Shown here: piece after piece, positions 31,645 through 39,670 of the stretch
Position numbering within the stretch: the first letter of the stretch is position 1
Layout: each line of letters opens with the position of its first letter
Assembly (NCBI RefSeq): GCF_016126015.1
Contig: NZ_JAEFDB010000002.1
Coordinates: forward strand, 62,001 to 126,000
Direction: 5' to 3'
Source: Capnocytophaga periodontitidis
GTDB lineage: Bacteria; Bacteroidota; Bacteroidia; Flavobacteriales; Flavobacteriaceae
DNA: 64,000 nucleotides
Program-made: the position numbers and the translations under genes
The notes under the pieces: model-generated
Seen by the model: the letters and a program-made list of their open reading frames with translations, nothing else
What the model was told of the DNA's origin: nothing
Database searches by the model: none

Positions 31645-32451
31645 ATGAAATCTCTATTTTTATCCATTAGTTTGCTGTTTGTCAGCACCTCATTCGCCCA
31701 AAAACTACTCCCTGAAAGAGATGTCCGTCAGCAAGTATTTGCAGGTGAGAAGTTTTTTAAACTCTACACTACCGATGAACCTCTTGACGGAGCTTACAAA
31801 GTAGTGATGAGTGGCGGCGCTTATTACGAAGCAACCTTTGTAGAGGGGCGCATCAATGGTGCTTACAAACGCTATAACGGTGAGGGTAAACTCACCGCCG
31901 AGGAACACTACAAGAATGGTAAAAACGACGGTACTTGGAAATATTACAACGATAAAGGAAAACTCATATCCCTCAAAAATTACAAGGATGGAAAGCCTTG
32001 GGGCAAATGGCAACTCTGGGATGACGATGCCGAGGGGTTGCAATCAGAATCTGATTACAAAGGCGAAAAAAATTACACCCTGCGCATATATTATGACAAC
32101 GGCAAACTCTCCGAAGAACATACTTACAAAGAAGGTAAAGAAGATGGCTCTCAAAAGTATTACCAAAGGGAAGGCTATTTGTCAAAAGAACTTTTGAAAG
32201 AAAACGGTGAGCTCGTTTTGTATAAAACCTATCATTCCAATGGTAAGTTATATTCTGAAATGCCTTATAAGGACGGTAAGAAAAACGGAAAAAGCGTTAT
32301 CTATTATCCTAATGGTAAGATTACCGAAGAAGGCACTTATAAAAACAACAGAAAAGAGGGCGTTTGGAAATACTATAACCAAGCCGGCCGACTCACCTCT
32401 GAAGAAACTTACGACCACGACAATATCGTAAAAACCGTTAATTACAACTAA
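31645..32451 (+). CDS. Exported MORN-repeat protein (YwqK-like)
   Basis: The 268-residue protein has a signal peptide (MKSLFLSISLLFVSTSFAQ). The mature part consists of about seven MORN-2 repeats of about 23 residues (NGAYKRYNGEGKLTAEEHYKNGK, DGTWKYYNDKGKLISLKNYKDGK, NGKSVIYYPNGKITEEGTYKNNR, EGVWKYYNQAGRLTSEETY). Such YwqK-type proteins are frequent in Bacteroidetes; some are antitoxins but exported ones have no known role. The preceding gap contains a run of TTAATTGTTAATTG repeats. Confidence 0.9.
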   Translation: MKSLFLSISLLFVSTSFAQKLLPERDVRQQVFAGEKFFKLYTTDEPLDGAYKVVMSGGAYYEATFVEGRINGAYKRYNGEGKLTAEEHYKNGKNDGTWKYYNDKGKLISLKNYKDGKPWGKWQLWDDDAEGLQSESDYKGEKNYTLRIYYDNGKLSEEHTYKEGKEDGSQKYYQREGYLSKELLKENGELVLYKTYHSNGKLYSEMPYKDGKKNGKSVIYYPNGKITEEGTYKNNRKEGVWKYYNQAGRLTSEETYDHDNIVKTVNYN

Positions 32452-32492
32452 AAATCCTAACCCCCCTAACCTCTAATAAATTAATTTATTAT

Positions 32493-33284
32493 ATGAAACT
32501 CAAAAACGCAATCACTCTCAGCGCCGTAGCTTTGACTACAGCCTTCACTTCTGGTAACCTTTACGCTCAGAAGAAAAAATCAAAAACTAAAAAAGCACAA
32601 GAAGAGACCGTTATAGGCGTCCAAAGAGGCTCTAACTACGGTGACCCTAAAGATGTAAAAGCCGAAGCAGGTGCTTTTGCTATTGTACCTTTAAAGTACA
32701 AATATTTCGGTTTAGAAGAATATATTGATGAGGAAACAATGTTCATCCATTTCTCTAAACACTATGTAGCTTATCTGAACAACCTCAACAAGGCGGTAGC
32801 AGGTACTCCTCAAGCACAAATGAGCATCGAGGAACTCCTTCGCACGCTTGATATGAACAATGCAACCTTGCGTAACAATGCTGGTGGTTACTACAATCAC
32901 AATATGTATTTTGCAGGGATGTCACGCAGTGGCGGAAGCCCTAAAGGAGCCTTAGCAGCCGCTATCGATCGCGATTTTGGCAGCTTTGATAACTTCAAAA
33001 AAGCCTTTGCCGAAGCAGGTGCCAAACGTTTTGGTTCTGGTTGGGCTTGGTTAGTAGTCAATAACGGTAAATTACAAGTCGTGAGCACTGCCAATCAAGA
33101 TAACCCATTGATGCCAGGTTTAGGTGTATCAGGTATTCCTATATTAGCAATGGATGTATGGGAACACGCTTATTACTTGAAATATCAAAACCGCCGTGGC
33201 GATTACATCAATAACTTTTTCAACGTAATCGATTGGGATGTAGCCGAACAACTCTATCAAAAAGCAATTACCCCTAAACCCTAA
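32493..33284 (+). CDS. Exported Fe/Mn superoxide dismutase
   Basis: The 263-residue enzyme carries a 25-residue signal peptide (LTTAFTSGNLYAQ) and a Lys-rich linker (KKKSKTKKAQEE) before a complete Fe/Mn-SOD domain. The metal ligands are His in FIHFSKHYVAY, His in GGYYNHNMYF, and Asp/His in AMDVWEHAYYLKY; RFGSGWAWLV and the RRGDYINNFFNVIDW end are also conserved. It disproportionates superoxide; export points to protection against external oxidants such as a phagocyte burst. Most SODs in this family are cytoplasmic, so the signal peptide is notable. It is monocistronic; the 244-bp gap after it contains dispersed repeats. Confidence 0.92.
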   Translation: MKLKNAITLSAVALTTAFTSGNLYAQKKKSKTKKAQEETVIGVQRGSNYGDPKDVKAEAGAFAIVPLKYKYFGLEEYIDEETMFIHFSKHYVAYLNNLNKAVAGTPQAQMSIEELLRTLDMNNATLRNNAGGYYNHNMYFAGMSRSGGSPKGALAAAIDRDFGSFDNFKKAFAEAGAKRFGSGWAWLVVNNGKLQVVSTANQDNPLMPGLGVSGIPILAMDVWEHAYYLKYQNRRGDYINNFFNVIDWDVAEQLYQKAITPKP

Positions 33285-33309
33285 TTGCACAAAACATCGT
33301 ATATTTCCT

Positions 33310-33413
33310 CATCAAAAGAATCGCTTTTGCGGCTTGCCCCTTCCCTTCGGGAGGGGAACGGGGTAGGCATTCGATAATCAATCGCTTTATGTAGGGGCGT
33401 TTTGCAAACGCCC
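33310..33413. repeat. Cluster of dispersed palindromic repeats
   Basis: The gap holds a CCCCTTCCCTTCGGGAGGGG-type hairpin and then GATAATCAATCGCTTT followed by GTAGGGGCG and GGGCGTTTTGCAAACGCCC (33395-33413). The second part recurs at 4093, 45325 and 52099. It lies between the superoxide dismutase and aldolase genes. Confidence 0.6.
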
Positions 33414-33493
33414 TTATTTCGAACAGCCTCAACGGAAGTAGGCATTTTAAAAGAAGTTGTTGGATTAATTTTTTTTATTTGAAAAATAAGTTG

Positions 33494-33501
33494 TACCTTT
33501 G
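33494..33501 (+). promoter_or_regulatory. -7 element of the aldolase promoter
   Basis: TACCTTTG at 33494-33501 lies 27 bp before the start codon. No -33 TTTG at the usual 19-20 bp spacing was found. Confidence 0.4.
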
Positions 33502-33528
33502 TAGCATAATTTTAAAAACTTAATAACA

Positions 33529-34419
33529 ATGAACGCAAAACAATTTGAACAAATGAAAAATAGCAAGGGCTTTATTGCAGCTCTTGACCAAAGTGGTGGT
33601 AGTACCCCTAAAGCTCTTAAACTCTATGGCGTAACTGAAGACCAATACAGCAACGAGGAACAAATGTTTGACCTCATTCACCAAATGAGAACACGAATTA
33701 TCAAAAGCCCCGCCTTTTCTCACAAAAAAATTATAGGCGCTATCTTGTTTGAACAAACTATGGATAGACAAATCGATGGTAAATACACCGCCGACTATCT
33801 TTGGGACGAAAAACAAGTCGTTCCTTTCCTAAAAGTAGACAAAGGATTGGAACCCCTCGATAACGACGGCGTTCAACTGATGAAACCTATCACAGGACTC
33901 ACCGAACTATTAACCCGCGCTAACGAACGCCATATCTTTGGAACTAAAATGCGATCAGTGATTAAAAAAGCTTCTCCCGAAGGTATCGCACGAGTGGTTG
34001 ACCAACAATTCGAGGTCGCTAAGCAAATAATAGCCGCTGGTTTGGTGCCTATCATAGAACCCGAAGTAGATATCAACATCCCCGATAAATCTCCCGCCGA
34101 GGCTATCTTGCGCGACGAAATTAGAAAACATTTAGATACCCTCCCCGCCACTGCCAATGTGATGCTCAAACTCTCTTTGCCTACCATCAACAATTTGTAC
34201 AAAGAGTTTACTCACCACCCCCGTGTAGTGCGCGTAGTAGCTCTTTCAGGAGGTTATCCACGTGAAAAAGCCAATGCCATCCTCGCCGAAAACAAAGGGG
34301 TAATTGCAAGTTTCTCTCGCGCCCTTACCGAGGGGCTCTCAGCAACTCAAACCGATGAGCAGTTCAACAACACCTTAGCTCACACCGTCGAAGGAATTTA
34401 CGAAGCCTCTGTGAAATAA
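33529..34419 (+). CDS. fda: Fructose-bisphosphate aldolase, class I
   Basis: The 296-residue enzyme belongs to the bacterial class I aldolases typified by the staphylococcal Fda: [21 protein letters not shown] at the N-terminus, [26 protein letters not shown], and the Schiff-base Lys in VMLKLSLP (about residue 212). It cleaves fructose 1,6-bisphosphate to dihydroxyacetone phosphate and glyceraldehyde 3-phosphate without a metal. It is the glycolytic gene of the window; the next gene follows after 25 bp. Confidence 0.92.
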   Translation: MNAKQFEQMKNSKGFIAALDQSGGSTPKALKLYGVTEDQYSNEEQMFDLIHQMRTRIIKSPAFSHKKIIGAILFEQTMDRQIDGKYTADYLWDEKQVVPFLKVDKGLEPLDNDGVQLMKPITGLTELLTRANERHIFGTKMRSVIKKASPEGIARVVDQQFEVAKQIIAAGLVPIIEPEVDINIPDKSPAEAILRDEIRKHLDTLPATANVMLKLSLPTINNLYKEFTHHPRVVRVVALSGGYPREKANAILAENKGVIASFSRALTEGLSATQTDEQFNNTLAHTVEGIYEASVK

Positions 34420-34444
34420 TATCAAAACTAAAATAGTAACGCGA

Positions 34445-35434
34445 ATGAAAGAAGCATTAGAACACGACCTCATCACTTTAGCTACCGAAATCCTCGCTAA
34501 CGAAGGTGAGTGGAACCTCGCTCAACTAAACAAACAAGCTCACAAAATTACCGAGAAAATCGCTATTCTCACTTTTGTGGAAAAATACTATCAAACACTT
34601 GGAGCTTCAGAAGACCGTATGCACCGCACTATGCGAAAAGTATCCGATTTTATCGATGAAAATCAAGAAGAAGATATCTTTGATATACAAGTAGAAGCTT
34701 CCGAAGTGCACCCTCTCACTGCCCCTGAAACAGCCGCTAAAGAAACTCCTAAAAAAGAACCCGCTTCTCAACCTGCCTTTGTAGCAATGGAGCCTGCCCC
34801 TATCACAAAAGAGGAAAAACCAGCTCCTGCCGAGAAACCTATTGTTAAACGCATTTTGCAAGAGGAATCCTATTCAGAACCTAATTGGGCAAAACCAACA
34901 AGTCGATTACAAACTGCAACAGCCGATCAACCAATTGAAAAACCTCAACCAATTGAAAAACCTCAACCAATTGAAAAACCAAAACCTGTCGAAACTGCTG
35001 CAGTAGCATTTGAAATCGAGCAACCCGCCATCGAACAATCTGAACAGTTTATCCAGCAACCTCAGTATACTGATGAGCAACGCCTCCTCAAGCAAACTCC
35101 TTCCTTAGAAGAGTTCATCTCTCAAAGCAAAAACACTGTTTTCGATAAAAAAGATACTACCGATGATGTGAAACCCACACAATCACTCAATGATAAGTTT
35201 GGAAAAACTCTCCAAATAGGTTTGAATGATAAGTTAGCCTTTGTGCAAAGACTCTTCTTCGGTAGTGAAAGTGAGTATAATAAGGTAGTAAAACACTTGG
35301 GCGAATTAAACTCTATGCAAGACGCCGTTCTCTATATCGAGCAACAAGTAAAACCTACTTACAACTATTGGAAAGGCAAAGAAGAGTACGAACAACGCTT
35401 CCTCGACCTCGTTCTTAAACGTTTTGAAGTCTAA
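34445..35434 (+). CDS. Conserved hypothetical flavobacterial protein with Pro/Glu linker
   Basis: The 329-residue protein has an N-terminal helical domain (LITLATEILANEGEWNLAQLNKQAH), a long disordered Pro/Glu/Lys linker with three tandem QPIEKP repeats (DNA unit CAACCAATTGAAAAACCT at 34928-34981), and a compact C-terminal domain (IGLNDKLAFVQRLFFGSESEYNKVVKHLGEL...YEQRFLDLVLKRF). This architecture is conserved in flavobacteria, without known function, next to rsmI. Its stop overlaps the rsmI ATG (TAATG), so the two are translationally coupled. Confidence 0.75.
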   Translation: MKEALEHDLITLATEILANEGEWNLAQLNKQAHKITEKIAILTFVEKYYQTLGASEDRMHRTMRKVSDFIDENQEEDIFDIQVEASEVHPLTAPETAAKETPKKEPASQPAFVAMEPAPITKEEKPAPAEKPIVKRILQEESYSEPNWAKPTSRLQTATADQPIEKPQPIEKPQPIEKPKPVETAAVAFEIEQPAIEQSEQFIQQPQYTDEQRLLKQTPSLEEFISQSKNTVFDKKDTTDDVKPTQSLNDKFGKTLQIGLNDKLAFVQRLFFGSESEYNKVVKHLGELNSMQDAVLYIEQQVKPTYNYWKGKEEYEQRFLDLVLKRFEV

Positions 35435-36105
35435 TGAGCAAACTCTATTTGATTCCTACCCCTATTGGAAATTTAGAGGATATAACACTGCGTGCCCTCA
35501 ATTTACTCAAAGAAGTAGATATTATCTTAGCCGAAGATACTCGCACCAGTAGCAAGCTCCTCAAACACTACAATATTCGCACCCCTATGCAAAGCTACCA
35601 CCTGTTCAACGAACATAAGGTGGTAGATAGTTGGGTGCAGCGTATCAAAGGAGGAACAACTGTCGCCCTCATTACCGATGCCGGTACCCCTGCCATTTCC
35701 GACCCTGGATTTCTGCTCTCTCGCGCTTGTATTGCTGAGGGAGTGGATGTGGAATGCTTGCCAGGTGCTACAGCTTTTGTCCCCGCCTTAGTAAATAGTG
35801 GATTGCCCAACGACCGCTTTGTGTTTGAAGGTTTCCTACCCGATAAAAAAGGTCGCCAAACTCGACTCTCACAGCTCGCCACCGAAACCAAAACAATGAT
35901 TTTCTACGTTTCCCCTCACAAACTCCTCAAAACCCTCACCGATTTTATCGCTACTTTCGGTGCCAACCGCCCCGCAAGTCTATCGCGTGAACTCACCAAA
36001 GTCCACGAGGAAACCAAACGCGGAACCCTCCAAGAATTATTGGATTTTTATAAAGATAAAAACGTAAAAGGTGAAATAGTGATGATTGTTTCAGGTAATA
36101 AGTAA
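35434..36105 (+). CDS. rsmI: 16S rRNA (cytidine-2'-O)-methyltransferase RsmI
   Basis: The 223-residue protein matches RsmI: LYLIPTPIGNLEDITLRAL at the N-terminus, IILAEDTRTSSKLLKHY, ALITDAGTPAISDPG and FVFEGFLPDKKGRQ, the tetrapyrrole-methylase fold. It methylates the 2'-OH of C1402 in 16S rRNA using S-adenosylmethionine. It overlaps the preceding gene by one base. The family is usually about 220-290 residues, so this is the shorter form typical of Bacteroidetes. Confidence 0.95.
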   Translation: MSKLYLIPTPIGNLEDITLRALNLLKEVDIILAEDTRTSSKLLKHYNIRTPMQSYHLFNEHKVVDSWVQRIKGGTTVALITDAGTPAISDPGFLLSRACIAEGVDVECLPGATAFVPALVNSGLPNDRFVFEGFLPDKKGRQTRLSQLATETKTMIFYVSPHKLLKTLTDFIATFGANRPASLSRELTKVHEETKRGTLQELLDFYKDKNVKGEIVMIVSGNK

Positions 36106-36119
36106 CAAGTAACAGCTAA

Positions 36120-36262
36120 CAGAATCACTTTTGCGTCGCTACATTCCCCCTCTTTGAGGGGGGTAGGGGGGAGGTTTTATCGTAGAGGCTTGCGTCACTA
36201 CATTCCCCCTCTTTGAGGAAGTCCGTGAGAACGGAGTATGTGGTAGTGGGGAGGTTTTCTGA
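36120..36262. repeat. CCCCCTCTTTGAGG repeat cluster
   Basis: Two related units begin CTACATTCCCCCTCTTTGAGG at about 36138 and 36200 and continue to GGGGAGGTTTT. Similar CCCTTCGGGGG or CCTCTTCGAGGGG hairpins occur at about 33340, 40735 and 57689. No gene is present. Confidence 0.6.
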
Positions 36263-36298
36263 CAGAGGTACTCTAATAAATATCAACCTATAAAAACT

Positions 36299-36721
36299 AT
36301 GAATAACCTTATTCCTTACAATCCTAAATTAAGAGAATTCGCCCGATTTTTGCGCAATAATAGTACTTTCCCAGAGATACTTCTATGGAAAGAAATTAAA
36401 AATAAATCCTTAAGAGTAGAATTTAAACGACAAGTCCCTATATTAGAATATATTGTCGATTTCTATTGTCAAGAATTAAAGTTAGTTATTGAAATAGATG
36501 GTCATATCCACGATTTTAGATATGTAGAAGATAAAAATCGACAAAATCAAATGGAAAAATATGGATTAACTTTCATTCGTTTTTCAAATGAGGAAATTAA
36601 AACAAATATGTTTAGTGTAGTGTTGTCATTGGAAAGTAAAATAGAGGAATTAAAACGAGAAAATTTTATTAGATATTATTCAAAAAATGCTTTTATTATC
36701 TATAGAAACCTCAGGACTTAA
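36299..36721 (+). CDS. DUF559 (Vsr-like) endonuclease-domain protein
   Basis: The 140-residue protein matches DUF559: REFARFLRNNSTFPEILLWKEIKNK at the N-terminus, and the PD-(D/E)XK-type core YIVDFYCQELKLVIEIDGHIHD (about residues 47-68), then GLTFIRFSNEEI. The role is unknown; related to the very-short-patch repair nuclease. Its 3' end overlaps tsaB by 35 bp in another frame. Relatives are often mobile accessory genes in Bacteroidetes; the GC-poor sequence compared with rsmI and tsaB supports recent insertion. Confidence 0.85.
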   Translation: MNNLIPYNPKLREFARFLRNNSTFPEILLWKEIKNKSLRVEFKRQVPILEYIVDFYCQELKLVIEIDGHIHDFRYVEDKNRQNQMEKYGLTFIRFSNEEIKTNMFSVVLSLESKIEELKRENFIRYYSKNAFIIYRNLRT

Positions 36722-37322
36722 CTGTTCTGTAGCCTTGTCAAAGGATAATCATATTCTCGCTGAAAAGTCCGAGAATACGGGTAAATTCACTCACTCTGAG
36801 AATCTACACCTCTTTATAGAAGCCGTGATGCAACAAGCCTCATTGCCCCTCACCGCCTTAGATGCAATAGCGGTAAGTGCTGGAGCAGGTTCATATACCG
36901 GTTTACGCATAGGAATTGCTACTGCTAAAGGTCTCTGTTTTGCCTTAGAGAAACCCCTTATAGCAATTCCTACCCTCCAGATTCTCGCTCATCAAGCCCA
37001 AGCCGATTGCATTATCGCAATGCTCGATGCCCGCCGTATGGAAGTGTATAGTGCAGTCTTTAATAGCCAATATGAGTTCGTAACCCCCACCGAAGCCAAA
37101 ATCCTCGATGAACACAGTTATCAAGAAGAATTAAATAAAGGAAAAGTAACTTTCTTAGGTGATGGAAGTAATAAATTCGCTGCTATTTGTAAACATCCCA
37201 ATGCCGTTTTTATTCCCAATGCTTTTCCTCAAGCCAAAGATATGCTCCCTTTTGCTATCGCAAAATACAACGCTCAAGACTTTGAAGATATTGCTTACTT
37301 CGAACCTACCTACTTAAAATAG
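36687..37322 (+). CDS. tsaB: tRNA threonylcarbamoyladenosine biosynthesis protein TsaB
   Basis: The 211-residue protein has the ASKHA signatures LLLSIETSGLNCSVALS and VSAGAGSYTGLRIGIATAKGL (about residues 63-83). TsaB partners with TsaD and TsaE to make the t6A modification of ANN-decoding tRNAs. The start ATG lies inside the DUF559 gene by 35 bp; no later Met would preserve the first motif, so the overlap is real. The two partner genes are not in the window. Confidence 0.93.
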   Translation: MLLLSIETSGLNCSVALSKDNHILAEKSENTGKFTHSENLHLFIEAVMQQASLPLTALDAIAVSAGAGSYTGLRIGIATAKGLCFALEKPLIAIPTLQILAHQAQADCIIAMLDARRMEVYSAVFNSQYEFVTPTEAKILDEHSYQEELNKGKVTFLGDGSNKFAAICKHPNAVFIPNAFPQAKDMLPFAIAKYNAQDFEDIAYFEPTYLK

Positions 37323-37361
37323 ACGTTTTTTGTTAAAATTGTTAATTATCATAGCTACAAA

Positions 37362-37392
37362 TTTGCTAATTGGCAAATTATTTATACTTTTG
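37362..37392 (+). promoter_or_regulatory. Promoter of menA, nearly leaderless
   Basis: TTTG (37362-37365), a 19-bp spacer and TACTTTTG (37385-37392). The ATG at 37401 is only 8 bp beyond the -7 element, so the mRNA probably starts at or within a few bases of the start codon. Confidence 0.6.
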
Positions 37393-37400
37393 TGCCTTAA

Positions 37401-38312
37401 ATGAAAGTAATTACACTCATCAAAGCAGCGCGACTCCGCACTTTGCCCCTTTCAGTAGCAGGAATTATCACAGGGAGTGCGTTAGCTTATCGCTATGACC
37501 CTTCGGCGTTTAGCTGGCAAATATTCGCTTGGGCATTGCTTACAACTATACTGTTTCAAGTGCTTTCTAATTTTGCTAATGACTATGGCGATGGTGTGAA
37601 AGGCACTGATAATGAACATCGTTTAGGGCCTCAGCGCGCTTTACAAAGCGGAGCTATAAGTCGCTTGCAACTCAAGCGCGTTATACTCATTACCGCAGGA
37701 CTCTCTATACTCTCAGCATTAATACTTATCTACTTAGCTTTTGGTTGGGAAAACCTGCTCTATATAGTGATATTCTTTGTGTTAGGATTATTGTGTGTAG
37801 TAGCAGCTATCAAATACACAGTAGGAAGTTCAGCTTATGGCTATCGCGGTTTAGGCGACCTCTTTGTGTTCGTATTCTTTGGATTGGTGAGCGTGGTAGG
37901 CAGTGAGTTTCTCTACTCACAAACCCTCCAATGGATTACTTTTCTACCTGCTATCTCTATAGGATTGTTAAGTGTAGCAGTGTTGAACCTCAACAATATG
38001 CGTGACTACGAGAACGACCAGCGTTCAGGCAAACACACTTTAGTAGTGAAAATGGGAATTTCGCTTGCTAAGTACTATCATTACTATTTAGTAGTGTTGG
38101 CAATGCTTGCCCTACTCAGTTTTTCAGTACTGCGCCTGCAAATGCGTTGGGAATTGCTCTATCTGTTAGCTTTCTTTCCTTTGGTGGTACATTTGCTTTC
38201 AGTAAAGCGCAACAACGATCTTAAGCTTTTGGATAAAGAACTAAAAGTAGTCGCTCTGAGCACCTTTTTGCTCTCAGTACTCTTTTTTATAGGAATATAT
38301 ATCAGTAAATAA
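37401..38312 (+). CDS. menA: 1,4-dihydroxy-2-naphthoate polyprenyltransferase
   Basis: The 303-residue membrane protein has about eight transmembrane segments and the UbiA-family Asp-rich motifs NFANDYGDGVKGTD (about residues 58-71) and NLNNMRDYENDQRSGKHTL (about residues 195-213). KAARLRTLPLSVAGIITGS at the N-terminus is typical of MenA. It joins the polyprenyl tail to dihydroxynaphthoate in menaquinone synthesis at the inner membrane, consistent with a menaquinone-based respiratory chain. The next gene follows after 32 bp. Confidence 0.92.
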   Translation: MKVITLIKAARLRTLPLSVAGIITGSALAYRYDPSAFSWQIFAWALLTTILFQVLSNFANDYGDGVKGTDNEHRLGPQRALQSGAISRLQLKRVILITAGLSILSALILIYLAFGWENLLYIVIFFVLGLLCVVAAIKYTVGSSAYGYRGLGDLFVFVFFGLVSVVGSEFLYSQTLQWITFLPAISIGLLSVAVLNLNNMRDYENDQRSGKHTLVVKMGISLAKYYHYYLVVLAMLALLSFSVLRLQMRWELLYLLAFFPLVVHLLSVKRNNDLKLLDKELKVVALSTFLLSVLFFIGIYISK

Positions 38313-38344
38313 AATACTCATACTTAAAGAATTATCTAATTACT

Positions 38345-39025
38345 ATGGAAATTACTTTTTACGGACACGCCAGCATAGGGATAAAAATAGGTGAAACTCA
38401 CTTACTCGTCGATCCTTTTATCTCCGAAAACCCTTTAGCGAGTGATATCGATATCAATCAAATAAAAGCCGATTATATCCTCATCACTACGGCTGGGCAA
38501 GATCATACTTGGGATGTAGAGAAGATTGCCAAACGCACTAAAGCTCAAATCATCTCTAATTTCGAGATTGCTCGCTACTTTTTCAACCTTGGTATTGAGA
38601 ACAGCCACCCTATGGATTTAGGTGGAACTTTCAATTTCCCTTTTGGTTCTGTGAAAATGGTATCGGCGTTGCACTCTTCTACCTTTGAAAATGGTAGTGA
38701 TGGAGGTGCTGCTTGCGGATTTGTGATCAAAACTCCCGATAAAACAATTTACATTGCGGGCAGTACCGCCTTGCATTTCGATATGCAGCTTATTCCAGTG
38801 CGTTACAAGCTTGATTTAGCTGTATTACCTGTAGGTGGTAACTTCACTATGGACGTAGAAGATGCTATTATGGCTTCCGATTTCGTAAAGTGTAATAAAA
38901 TATTAGGATATCACTACAATACAATGTCGCATATCAAAATAGATAAAGATGCCGCCGTACGTAGCTTCAAAGCCAAAGGCAAAGAACTCATACTTTTAGG
39001 CGTAGGACAAATTGTAGTAGTATAA
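38345..39025 (+). CDS. UPF0173 metallo-hydrolase-like protein lacking metal ligands
   Basis: The 226-residue protein has the UPF0173 (YtkL-type metallo-beta-lactamase fold) backbone: MEITFYGHASIGIKIGETHLLVDPF, IISNFEIARYF, VKMVSALHSST (His109), and GVGQIVVV at the end. The family's THxHxDH motif is here TTAGQDH (residues 48-54), with the two first His missing, and the GDTAL Asp is Ser (GSTAL, residue 139). His54 and Asp53 remain. A two-metal site cannot be complete. The protein may be a non-catalytic paralogue or bind one metal. It stands between menA and the higBA module. Confidence 0.85.
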   Translation: MEITFYGHASIGIKIGETHLLVDPFISENPLASDIDINQIKADYILITTAGQDHTWDVEKIAKRTKAQIISNFEIARYFFNLGIENSHPMDLGGTFNFPFGSVKMVSALHSSTFENGSDGGAACGFVIKTPDKTIYIAGSTALHFDMQLIPVRYKLDLAVLPVGGNFTMDVEDAIMASDFVKCNKILGYHYNTMSHIKIDKDAAVRSFKAKGKELILLGVGQIVVV

Positions 39026-39054
39026 TTTACTTAGTGTACTAACCCTCTAAAAAC

Positions 39055-39095
39055 GCCAAAGGTCATAGCATAACACTATGACCTTTGGCAAAGTT
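39055..39095 (+). terminator. Stem-loop terminator, first copy
   Basis: GCCAAAGGTCATAG (39055-39068) pairs with CTATGACCTTTGGC (39076-39089), 7-base loop, followed by AAAGTTTTTTA. The core is duplicated at 39671-39717 beyond the higBA genes. Confidence 0.8.
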
Positions 39096-39107
39096 TTTTA
39101 TAGTTCA

Positions 39108-39137
39108 TTGTTAATTGAAAATTATTTATTACTTTTG
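39108..39137 (+). promoter_or_regulatory. Promoter of the higBA module
   Basis: TTG (39108-39110), a 19-bp spacer and TACTTTTG (39130-39137), 22 bp before the ATG at 39160. Confidence 0.55.
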
Positions 39138-39159
39138 CCATAACTTTATAACCACTCAA

Positions 39160-39456
39160 ATGAGAATTATAGCTAAAAAAACCATTGTTGAATTTTACAC
39201 ACAACATTCCGAAGCTAAATTTCCTTTGGAAGATTGGTATAGAAAAACTATTGTTGCCGAATGGTCTTGTTTTGCAGATATTAAAAAAGACTTCAATAGT
39301 GTAGATGCTGTAGGAAATGGTAGATTTGTTTTCAATATCAAAGCCAACCACTTTAGAATAGTAGTACATATACTATTTGTACCTAAAATAATATATATCC
39401 GTTTTATCGGTACTCATAAAGAATATGATAGAATTGAAAATATAGATAAAATATAA
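39160..39456 (+). CDS. higB: HigB-family mRNA interferase toxin
   Basis: The start at 39160 is preferred over an in-frame ATG at 39115, which lies upstream of the promoter -7 element. The 98-residue protein begins MRIIAKKTIVEFYTQHSEAK and contains PLEDWYRKTIVAEWSCFADIK, FNIKANHFRIVVHILFV and YIRFIGTHKEYDRIE, the HigB_toxin pattern (RelE superfamily). It would cleave mRNA on the ribosome unless neutralised by the antitoxin that follows after 4 bp. All conserved basic and aromatic positions I know of appear intact. Confidence 0.9.
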   Translation: MRIIAKKTIVEFYTQHSEAKFPLEDWYRKTIVAEWSCFADIKKDFNSVDAVGNGRFVFNIKANHFRIVVHILFVPKIIYIRFIGTHKEYDRIENIDKI

Positions 39457-39460
39457 CATT

Positions 39461-39658
39461 ATGATAAAAAATGAAATGCAATACAACGCTATAATGAAAC
39501 GCATAGGTGAGCTTTTGCAAATAGTAGATGATAATACTCACGAAAGTAACCCTGATTATATAGAATTAATGATTCTTACAGATCTTGTAGAAGCCTATGA
39601 AGATATGTATTACCCTATAGAAAATACACTATCAAGTCAGTCATTACCTGTCTCCTAA
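39461..39658 (+). CDS. HigA-like antitoxin, C-terminally shortened
   Basis: The 65-residue protein begins MIKNEMQYNAIMKRIGELLQIVDDNT, the N-terminal helices of the HigA-type antitoxin that accompanies this HigB family in Bacteroidetes. It then reads LTDLVEAYEDMYYPIENTLSS and stops. Usual relatives continue for about 60 residues with a Cro/C1-type helix-turn-helix, which is absent here. The remaining part may still bind the toxin, but autoregulation by DNA binding would be lost. A stem-loop duplicated from the upstream side follows the stop. Confidence 0.8.
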   Translation: MIKNEMQYNAIMKRIGELLQIVDDNTHESNPDYIELMILTDLVEAYEDMYYPIENTLSSQSLPVS

Positions 39659-39670
39659 CTCCGAATCTCT

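Noticed and set aside
31856-32431. Plus-strand frames of 74 and 113 residues in the MORN gene
   Set aside because: They are frame-shifted readings of the repeated MORN codons.
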